Positions 36,330 to 44,709 of a stretch of DNA of 64,000 nucleotides are shown one piece after another. The translations under genes were made by a program, and so were the position numbers. Under the pieces are notes generated by a model. The model ran no database searches. It saw only the letters and a list, made by a program, of their open reading frames with translations, and was not told where the DNA came from. Each line of letters starts with the position of its first letter. Within the stretch, counting starts at the first letter, position 1. Source of the DNA: Hyphomonas polymorpha PS728 (GTDB taxonomy: Bacteria; Pseudomonadota; Alphaproteobacteria; Caulobacterales; Hyphomonadaceae); the NCBI RefSeq assembly GCF_000685315.1, contig NZ_ARYM01000006.1, forward strand, positions 62,001 through 126,000. The letters are read 5' to 3'.

Positions 36330-36628
36330 GCGACCCGGAAAAATCCATCGAGCTGTTTCGTCAGGATGGGGAGGAATTCCGCTCCGTTCGCGCTTCGCTC
36401 CGGAACGGCGAATTCGTGATCGATACGCAGGATATGGGCAAAAGCGTCGAAGAATTCTGGGGCGACAGCGACTATGAGTTCTGGACGATTGTGCCGAAGG
36501 AAGCCTGGGGTCAGCTTCTGATGGCGCTGTCCATCGAATTCCTTGCCAATGATCCCAAGGCCACTGACCGGCTGCGCGACATCTGCCTCACCCATGGCGT
36601 GCCACATAAATGGGATCGCTGGATCTAG
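36326..36628 (+). CDS. Small cytoplasmic protein of unknown function
   Basis: 100 residues, ATG overlapping the glycosyltransferase stop. The sequence is acidic and Trp-rich (VEEFWGDSDYEFWTIVPKEAWG) with no signal or membrane helix and no motif I can assign. Coupled translation suggests it works with the glycosyltransferase. Its stop codon shares a CTAG with the convergent lipoprotein gene. Confidence 0.7.
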   Translation: MSDPEKSIELFRQDGEEFRSVRASLRNGEFVIDTQDMGKSVEEFWGDSDYEFWTIVPKEAWGQLLMALSIEFLANDPKATDRLRDICLTHGVPHKWDRWI

Positions 36629-37170
36629 CGCGCCTCTGCCCACCAGGCATCGCTGGCAAAGTCTTCTGCATGGCGCGTGCGCAGGTATTCGGCGAAGGCA
36701 TCAATATCCGTCACGCGGCAGGAATAGCTGCCTTCTTTCTCCAGGCCATAGCGGATAAGCTGCGAGGAACTCGCCTGGCTACAATCGGGCACGGCAACTT
36801 CATACTCCCGCACGCCAAGATCGATATCCTTGAGCTTGCGGGCCACCACATAGCCCCACGCCTCCTGATCGCCCTCACCGGACAGATCGGCCTCGCCCAG
36901 CCATATCGTCTCACCGCCCGCCTTCATCAGGGGGCGGAAGCGCACGGCAATCGGCTTTTCGTCCGCGCCATCCTCAGGATTGGGCAGGATCAGATAAACA
37001 TCTTCCTGAAGCGTTGTCTGATGGCAGGGTTCACTCGCATCGAGGCAAAAGGTCAAAGGCCCGTCATGGATGTGGACCCCTTCGCCGATCAGCGGCTTGT
37101 CTGAAAGGAAACAGCCCGCGAGCAGCACGGCGGCGCAGCCGGCGGCGAAGACCCTGAATATGCTGAGCAT
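36625..37170 (-). CDS. Lipoprotein of unknown function
   Basis: 181 residues. The signal ends in a clear lipobox (VLLAGCF near residue 20). The mature part has four further cysteines (TFCLDASEPCHQ, PDCSQ and YSCRV), suggesting two disulfides, and no recognisable domain. It probably sits in the periplasm anchored to a membrane. The stop codon shares CTAG with the preceding gene's stop on the other strand. Confidence 0.75.
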   Translation of the reverse strand: MLSIFRVFAAGCAAVLLAGCFLSDKPLIGEGVHIHDGPLTFCLDASEPCHQTTLQEDVYLILPNPEDGADEKPIAVRFRPLMKAGGETIWLGEADLSGEGDQEAWGYVVARKLKDIDLGVREYEVAVPDCSQASSSQLIRYGLEKEGSYSCRVTDIDAFAEYLRTRHAEDFASDAWWAEAR

Positions 37171-37288
37171 GAAAGGCGTGTCCGTGTTTGCAGGCGCAGT
37201 ATCAGCCTCTATTCCGGCAAAACAAAGGCTTCTCCGGATGAGGGGCCTATCTATCCGGCGGCAAATCCCACAGGAAGTGATCTCACAA

Positions 37289-37303
37289 GTTCTTGATTTG
37301 TTC
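37289..37303. promoter_or_regulatory. Candidate LexA (SOS) box, alphaproteobacterial type
   Basis: GTTC-N7-GTTC (GTTC 37289-37292, seven bases, GTTC 37300-37303), followed by TTTTTT. GTTC-N7-GTTC is the known LexA operator of alphaproteobacteria. It ends 25 bases before the ATG of the radical SAM gene. A chance match in 64 kb is possible, so placement is the main support. Confidence 0.55.
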
Positions 37304-37328
37304 TTTTTTCTCTGGCTTTGTGGCCGGT

Positions 37329-38462
37329 ATGCGTACGGGACAGAAACTGAAGAAATCAGGACGGGTCACGCTTCTCGACACACACGGCGTGGCAGAGCGT
37401 TTCGAGCATCGGGGGCGTGGCGCCATCTCGAATCAGACCGGACGGTATGAACGGGAAACGCGCCACGCCTTTGACGATGGCTGGGACACGATAGAGGACG
37501 GGGCAGAGCGGCTGGACACGCAGGTGTTCGACGAGGTGGCCCGCTCCATCATTACCTTCAACAAGTCGCCGGACATTTCGTTTGACCGGACGGTGAACCC
37601 CTATCGGGGCTGCGAGCATGGCTGCATCTATTGCTTTGCGCGGCCCACCCATGCCTGGTCCGGGCTCTCGGCTGGACTGGACTTTGAAAGCAAACTGTTC
37701 CGCAAGACGAATGCGGTGGACCTGCTGGTGCGGGAGCTTTCCCGCCCCGGCTATGTTGTGCGCCCCATTGCGCTGGGCATGAATACCGATGCCTACCAGC
37801 CGATCGAGCGTGAGCAGGGCCTTACCCGGCAGCTTCTGGAGATCCTTTCGGCGCACAATCACCCCGTCAGTCTCCTGACTAAATCGGCCCTGATCCAGCG
37901 CGACATCGATATTCTGGCACCGATGGCGGAGAAGGGGCTGACACGGGTGGGGGTGTCGATCACCACGATGGACCGGAAACTCGCCCGCAAGATGGAGCCG
38001 CGCGCCGCCACGCCGGAGCGACGCCTGGAAACGGTGAAGGCCCTCTCCGAGGCGGGCATTCCGGTGGCTGTGATGACGGCGCCGATCATTCCCGGCCTCA
38101 ATGATCACGAGATCGAAACCCTGATCCAGGCTGCCGCCGATCACGGCGCGCGGGGTGTGGGATATGTCGTGCTGAGGCTGCCTTTCGAGATCAAGGATCT
38201 CTTCCATGAATGGCTGGCCCAGCATGCGCCCGACCGGGCCGCGCGCGTTATCAATACGCTGCGGGAGATGCGCGGTGGCAAGGATTATGACGCCAAATGG
38301 TTCGAGCGCGGCTCGGGGCGTGGCCCGGTGGCAGAATTGATCCGTAACCGGTTTGTCCGCGCTGCGTCCCGGCTGGGGCTCAACCAGCCAAGGCCGCCCT
38401 TGCGAACCGATCTTTTCCGTCCGCCCGGCGCGCCTTCCAGCCAGCTCAGCCTGGATTTCTAG
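37329..38462 (+). CDS. Radical SAM protein, PA0069/spore-photoproduct-lyase-like
   Basis: 377 residues from ATG 37329. A TTG at 37293 would fall within the candidate LexA box, which argues against it. The radical SAM cluster motif is NPYRGCEHGCIYCFARP (C-x3-C-x2-C) near 83-99. The family blocks VSITTMDRKLARKMEPRA and PIIPGLNDHEIE follow. Members resemble spore photoproduct lyase but mostly lack an assigned substrate. With an SOS-type box upstream, a DNA-damage role is plausible but an inference. The stop shares CTAG with the convergent transporter gene. Confidence 0.88.
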   Translation: MRTGQKLKKSGRVTLLDTHGVAERFEHRGRGAISNQTGRYERETRHAFDDGWDTIEDGAERLDTQVFDEVARSIITFNKSPDISFDRTVNPYRGCEHGCIYCFARPTHAWSGLSAGLDFESKLFRKTNAVDLLVRELSRPGYVVRPIALGMNTDAYQPIEREQGLTRQLLEILSAHNHPVSLLTKSALIQRDIDILAPMAEKGLTRVGVSITTMDRKLARKMEPRAATPERRLETVKALSEAGIPVAVMTAPIIPGLNDHEIETLIQAAADHGARGVGYVVLRLPFEIKDLFHEWLAQHAPDRAARVINTLREMRGGKDYDAKWFERGSGRGPVAELIRNRFVRAASRLGLNQPRPPLRTDLFRPPGAPSSQLSLDF

Positions 38463-40093
38463 GTTTCCTCAGGTGGCGCGGTCTCCACCCGGCCGGAAGC
38501 AACCGGCGCCCAGGGGCAGAGGCGCCGCTCCGCCTTGAGCGCGGCTTCCGCCACGCGCCGCATGCGCCGCGCCCGCAGGAGCGCCGCTTCCATCGCATCG
38601 ACACTGATGCGCCCAGCGGCAGCACTGGCCAGAAGGTTTTTCTTGATGCCCTCATACGCTTCATCGACTTCATCCATTTCTGTGTCGAATTCAGTCTTGA
38701 AGGCGTCAGGGTCCCCTGCCGTTGTTTCCAGTGTGGCCAGGACGCCGGCTCTCAGCCGGTCCCAGGCTGGTCCGCTCGTGAGGGCTTCGGGCGGCTGCGC
38801 CCCTTCAGAAATTGCGGCGCCCTCGGCCACGGTTTCCTCGACATGGTGGATGGAGCGGATCAGGTCCGGCAGGGCGGTGACGACATCGGAAGGCAGGGGT
38901 TGGCGGCTGAGATCGGCGATAAAGTCCCGGATGGATTGGCCAAGCGCCAGGATGCCTGCGTCGCCATTTCCGTTGAAGGGTTTTTTCGTTGCCGGAGACA
39001 GGCGGGCTTCGGTACTCGCGAAGGCGAGCGTCATCATCCGCTGGATTTCCAACACCAGGCCGCGCAGAGCGAGTGCGGGCACTGCGGCCAGCGTCGGGTC
39101 GAGATGCGCCGGGCGCCCGATGCTTTCCTCCGGGGCGACATATCGGTGCTGCAACCAATCAACGAGACGCCCGGCGAAGGGCCAGATAAGCACCACGCCC
39201 AGCACGTTCAGCAGGGTGTTGAAGATCGCCAGCGTCAGCGGCTCATCCTTGCTGTCCACCAGAAGAAGATCGGCGAGCCAATGGCTGGCGGCAACCAGGG
39301 GGTAGAGCAGCAGGAAGGCGGCGACGCCAGAATAGATGTTGAACACGATATGAGAGAGGGCAACGCGCTTGGCCGCCGGGGTGGCGCCTGCCGAGGCAAA
39401 GATGGCAGTGGAGGTCGTGCCGATATTGGCGCCGATGATGCCGGCGGCGGCCAGTTCCAGCGGCAACCCGCCCCCGGCTGTGGCCGTCAGGATGATGGCA
39501 ATCGCCGCGCTTGAAGATTGGGCGAGCGCGGCCAGCACCATTCCGAACACAAGAAAAGCGAAAGGTGCAAAAAACCCCGCTTGCGACAGATCAAGCGTCT
39601 CGAACCAGGGCAGCAGCGTCTCGAAGGCGCCTTTCAGAATGCTGATGCCCAGGAAGAAAAGACCAAACCCGGCCAGTGCCTGGCCGGTTCCGGAAACACG
39701 CGGGCGTTTCGTGCCCAGCATCTGCGCCAGCACCCCGAAGCCGATGATCGGCAGGGCAAAGGCGCCGATGTCGAGTTTCAGCCCCACCAGCGCCACCAGC
39801 CAGGCGGTCATCGTGGTGCCGATATTGCCGCCGAAGATCACCCACACGGCATGGCGAAGCGTCAGCAGCCCGGCATTCACGAACCCGATGGTGGCGACGG
39901 TCACCGCGCTGGAAGACTGGACGAGGCCTGTCAGCAGCGCGCCGGAGATGAGACCGCGGGCCGGTGTGCGCGTCCAGTTCCGCAGGATGGCGCGCAGGCC
40001 GTCTCCGGCGGCCAGCTTCAGCCCTTCTGTCAGCATCGACATGCCCAGCAGGAACAGGCCAATTCCGCCAAGCAGTTCCAGCGCCAGCATCAT
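38459..40093 (-). CDS. Na/Pi-cotransporter II-related protein
   Basis: 544 residues from the first ATG of a MetMet pair at 40093. Two repeated halves each carry the QSSSA motif (GLVQSSSAVTVA and LAQSSSAAIAI) and the GANIGTT/GGNIGTT motif, typical of NptA/YjbB-type sodium-phosphate transporters, within about eight to ten membrane segments. The C-terminal about 200 residues are a soluble helical PhoU-like region (VEETVAEGAAISEGAQ) that may control transport. Phosphate export or import is likely but the direction is not shown. Confidence 0.88.
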   Translation of the reverse strand: MMLALELLGGIGLFLLGMSMLTEGLKLAAGDGLRAILRNWTRTPARGLISGALLTGLVQSSSAVTVATIGFVNAGLLTLRHAVWVIFGGNIGTTMTAWLVALVGLKLDIGAFALPIIGFGVLAQMLGTKRPRVSGTGQALAGFGLFFLGISILKGAFETLLPWFETLDLSQAGFFAPFAFLVFGMVLAALAQSSSAAIAIILTATAGGGLPLELAAAGIIGANIGTTSTAIFASAGATPAAKRVALSHIVFNIYSGVAAFLLLYPLVAASHWLADLLLVDSKDEPLTLAIFNTLLNVLGVVLIWPFAGRLVDWLQHRYVAPEESIGRPAHLDPTLAAVPALALRGLVLEIQRMMTLAFASTEARLSPATKKPFNGNGDAGILALGQSIRDFIADLSRQPLPSDVVTALPDLIRSIHHVEETVAEGAAISEGAQPPEALTSGPAWDRLRAGVLATLETTAGDPDAFKTEFDTEMDEVDEAYEGIKKNLLASAAAGRISVDAMEAALLRARRMRRVAEAALKAERRLCPWAPVASGRVETAPPEET

Positions 40094-40152
40094 CGCAAAT
40101 CCACTCCTCGCGCGCCGCCGGTGACACGCTTCTGTAACCACTGACCTAATGA

Positions 40153-41382
<1,230 letters not shown>

Positions 41383-41392
41383 GGCCATCCGT

Positions 41393-42757
41393 TCACGAAT
41401 AGCTTGTCAGGATTTCGTCAATGGCGCGCTCAAGATCCTTGAGTGTCGCCACGTGGCTCATCTGGTTGCAATAGGGCGCATAGCGCGGGATCACACTGTC
41501 GCCCGTGCCCCAGAGGGCGGGGCCTTCCGGGTTCAGCCAGATGGTCTGTTTGGCGCGGCCCGCAAAGCCGCTGAACAGGTCCAGCCGGGGATCACCATAG
41601 TTTGAGCGGCCGTCGCCGAGCACGATGATGGTTGTGCGCCGGTCGATCACGGTTTCATGGTCTGTCTTGAAGTCAGACCAGGCCTGACCATAGCTGGTTG
41701 AGCCGAGGCCGAACTCCCGCAGGATTTTCTTCATCGCGCCGTCAAATTCATTCTCTTCCAGAATGTCGCTGACATCGCCCAGCCGGTAGGAGAACGCATA
41801 AGCGTGCAGGTCCGGGATCACTTCCTTGAGGGAGTAGAGCAGCAGCAGCAGGAAGCGTACATAGGCGGCCACTGATCCGGATACGTCGCAAACGGCAACG
41901 ATCTTTGGGCGGTCTCTTTTCTTCTGCCGCCAGATCACATTGAACGGCACGCCGTCATAGCCGGCATTGGCGCGCATCGTGCGGCGCACGTCCAGAATGC
42001 CGCGAGACGTTTTCTTGCGGCGGCGCGAGTGCTTCACGGCCAACCGCTTGGCAATCTTCGCGATCAGCAGCTTCATCCGTGCCATGTCATGGGCTTCCAG
42101 CGCAGTGAGGCGCTTGGTGGCTGCCACATCATCGCGGAACTTTTCGGTCTCGCCCGCGCCGAACACTTCAAATGCCCGCTCGGCCCGCTCGCGCGCGGCC
42201 ATGGTCAGGGCTCGGCGCGCATCGATCATGCGCTGCGCATCCGCATCAGCCTCTGCGCCAGAGCGTTGCAGCGCGTCCAGCAGACGCGCCTGCAAAGCTT
42301 CTCCGCCCATGGCCTTTACCATCTGCTGGGCGTAGTAGGCCGTCTGCGTGGAAAAGCGGATGTCGTTGAGGCCAGCGGCTTCTGCGGCGCGTTCCACGGC
42401 AGTGGCAAGCGCCTGTTCATTGCCGGGCTGGGTCAGCGCGATCATCTGCTCGGCCGCGTCGGCGGTGTCCTGCCCGCCGCTTTCGCTGTCGCCTGAGCAA
42501 TCGTCGCGGTTTTCCGCCTCGCTCTGCGTGCTGCTACGCTTGTTGCTGGCGGCGAAGTAAAGATCGAACAGCTTGTCGTGTACGTCCTTTTCCGCTTCGG
42601 ATTTTGCCAACACGCAGGCGAGCGAATCCTTCAGCAGGCCCCGGTCGCCATAGCCGATCATCGCCACGGTGCGCGCCGCGTCCAGCGCTTCACCGGTTGA
42701 GACCTTCACATCAGCAGATCTCAGTGCTCGGATGAAATTGGAGATCTGGCGCTCCAT
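41393..42757 (-). CDS. VWA-domain CoxE-like protein
   Basis: 454 residues. The C-terminal half has a von Willebrand A fold with the MIDAS motif DVSGSVAAY near 290 (DxSxS), fitting the CoxE-like family. The N-terminal half is helical and Ala/Glu-rich. With the MoxR ATPase 12 bases upstream it forms the well-known MoxR-VWA pairing, which acts as a chaperone-like machine that matures metal enzymes or other complexes. The client is not evident here. Confidence 0.9.
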   Translation of the reverse strand: MERQISNFIRALRSADVKVSTGEALDAARTVAMIGYGDRGLLKDSLACVLAKSEAEKDVHDKLFDLYFAASNKRSSTQSEAENRDDCSGDSESGGQDTADAAEQMIALTQPGNEQALATAVERAAEAAGLNDIRFSTQTAYYAQQMVKAMGGEALQARLLDALQRSGAEADADAQRMIDARRALTMAARERAERAFEVFGAGETEKFRDDVAATKRLTALEAHDMARMKLLIAKIAKRLAVKHSRRRKKTSRGILDVRRTMRANAGYDGVPFNVIWRQKKRDRPKIVAVCDVSGSVAAYVRFLLLLLYSLKEVIPDLHAYAFSYRLGDVSDILEENEFDGAMKKILREFGLGSTSYGQAWSDFKTDHETVIDRRTTIIVLGDGRSNYGDPRLDLFSGFAGRAKQTIWLNPEGPALWGTGDSVIPRYAPYCNQMSHVATLKDLERAIDEILTSYS

Positions 42758-42769
42758 GCGCGCGCCACC

Positions 42770-43762
42770 TTATCCGAGGTCCGGATAGCCAGAAGCCGTC
42801 CGTCCGCCCGAATCGGTGCCCACCGCCTCGCGCACCATTTTGGGGATCTGCGGAGAGATCGCCGCAATGTCGCTCTCATGCTTGAGCAGCACGTTCAGCG
42901 TATCGCGCACGAATTGTTCGTCCAGGCTGCTGGAATGCAGCAGAAGCAGCGTGCGCGCCCAATCCACCGTCTCGGCAATCGAAGGCCGCTTCTTGATGTC
43001 GGCTTCGCGGACCGACTGAACAAAGCGGACGAGTTGCGAGAGCAGGGTATCGGAAATGCCATCCACCCGCGCGCGCACAATCCTCTGCTCACGGACATGA
43101 TCAGGAAAGCCGATATGCAGGTGCAGGCAGCGCCGCTTTAACGCGTCGCCCAGCTCGCGGACATTATTCGACGTCAGGATCACGATGGGCGGAACCTTGG
43201 CCCGTATCGTGCCAATCTCGGGCACGGACACCTGATAATCCGACAGCACTTCCAGCAGGAAGGCTTCGAACGCCTCATCGGATTTGTCGATTTCGTCGAT
43301 CAGCAGGATTGAGCCCTTGTCCTGCTGCATGGCGTTCAGCAGGGGGCGCGCCTCAAGGAATTGCGGGGAGAAGAACAGGTCTTCAAAGTCGGCCAGCTTG
43401 CCCAGCGATTTGGAGAGATTGTCGGCTTCCCCGATCAGCTCGTTCAGCTTCTCCTTGAGGATCTGCGTGTAGAGCAGCTGCTTGCCGTATTTCCATTCAT
43501 ACAGCGCCTTGCCTTCATCGAGGCCCTCATAGCACTGCAGGCGGATGATCGGCAGGTCGAGCCAGCGGCCAAGCGAAGCGGCAAGGTCCGTCTTGCCAAC
43601 GCCCGCCGGGCCTTCGATCAGGATGGGCTTGCGCAGGCCATGGGCCAGGAAAACAGCCGTGGAAATCTGCGCGGTGGAGATATAGCCCACTTCGCCGAGC
43701 CCTGCGGTAATCGCCTCGATCGAGGTCAGCGGCTCGTAGCCGGAAGTCATGTCTTTTGCCAT
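42770..43762 (-). CDS. MoxR-family AAA+ ATPase
   Basis: 330 residues. Walker A (EGPAGVGKTDLA) lies near 52-63 and Walker B (ILLIDEIDKSDEAFE) near 153-167, and the sensor 1 region PPIVILTSNNVRELGDALKRR near 190-210. The C-terminal helical lid follows. It is first in the two-gene unit with the VWA protein downstream. It probably unfolds or inserts cofactors into a partner; the partner is unknown. Confidence 0.94.
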   Translation of the reverse strand: MAKDMTSGYEPLTSIEAITAGLGEVGYISTAQISTAVFLAHGLRKPILIEGPAGVGKTDLAASLGRWLDLPIIRLQCYEGLDEGKALYEWKYGKQLLYTQILKEKLNELIGEADNLSKSLGKLADFEDLFFSPQFLEARPLLNAMQQDKGSILLIDEIDKSDEAFEAFLLEVLSDYQVSVPEIGTIRAKVPPIVILTSNNVRELGDALKRRCLHLHIGFPDHVREQRIVRARVDGISDTLLSQLVRFVQSVREADIKKRPSIAETVDWARTLLLLHSSSLDEQFVRDTLNVLLKHESDIAAISPQIPKMVREAVGTDSGGRTASGYPDLG

Positions 43763-43826
43763 GCCAAAGGGGTAGGGGGCAGGGCGAAGGCTGGCAAGCG
43801 CTCACGCTAGGGTAAGGCGCCGCCCC

Positions 43827-44618
43827 TCAGCCGAGCAGGGAAGACGCCCACACCCGCAACGGGTTTTCTGGGTCGGACAGCAGCCGCGCGACCATCGCCA
43901 GACAGATGATCACCAGCAGCGGCCGGATCAGGCGCGGGCCAAACCGCATTGCCGCCTTCGAGCCAAGCCACCCGCCCAGCACCTGGCCCGCCGCCATTGT
44001 CAGGCCAAGCGCCCAGAGCACCTGTCCGCCCAGGGCAAACACGGCAACCGAGACGACATTGCTGGCAAGGTTCAGTGCCTTTGTATGTGCCGTTGCCCGC
44101 GTCAGGCCCATCCCCAGCAGCGTCACCAGGCTGAGCGCAAAGAACGAGCCCGTGCCAGGTCCGAAGAAACCGTCATAGAAGCCAATCCCGCCGGCAACGC
44201 TGCTGTAAGCCAGCGGTGTCATCCGGGCGTGCGCATCCTCATCGCTCGCTTTCGGCCCGAACAGGAAATAGAGCGCTATCGCCACAAGCAGGCCCGGCAG
44301 CACCACCATTAGCCAGCTGCTGTCCACCACCATCACGGCAGCCGTGCCGAGCCCCGCGCCGATGAAGGTGGCGATGAGTGGCCAAAGGATCAGGGCAAAG
44401 TTGATCCGCCCGGCTTTCCAATAGCTCCAGGTGGCCATGGCGGTGCCGAAGCTGCTCTGTACCTTGTTGGTCGCCAGCGCCGAGAACGGGTTGATGCCAG
44501 CCGCTAGCAGCGCCGGAAGCGTAATCAGCCCGCCGCCTCCCGCGATGGCGTCGATGAAGCCGGCCGCCACGGCGGCCACCACGAGAAAGGCAATCAGTTC
44601 AGGGGCAAGCTCGATCAT
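43827..44618 (-). CDS. TauE/SafE-family permease
   Basis: 263 residues, about eight membrane helices. The opening AGFIDAIAGGGGLITLPALL and the second-half repeat ASVAGGIGFYDGFFGPGTG are TauE/SafE hallmarks. The family exports sulfite, sulfoacetate or other small acids, but substrate cannot be told from sequence. It is divergent from priA. Confidence 0.93.
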   Translation of the reverse strand: MIELAPELIAFLVVAAVAAGFIDAIAGGGGLITLPALLAAGINPFSALATNKVQSSFGTAMATWSYWKAGRINFALILWPLIATFIGAGLGTAAVMVVDSSWLMVVLPGLLVAIALYFLFGPKASDEDAHARMTPLAYSSVAGGIGFYDGFFGPGTGSFFALSLVTLLGMGLTRATAHTKALNLASNVVSVAVFALGGQVLWALGLTMAAGQVLGGWLGSKAAMRFGPRLIRPLLVIICLAMVARLLSDPENPLRVWASSLLG

Positions 44619-44709
44619 CCGCGCGCCTTAGACTTCCTGCGCCAACTGATCCAGCTTCCCGGTGCGCAGACGGGATGACGCCCCCCGGCCAAAGCGATAA
44701 GCCGAGGGC

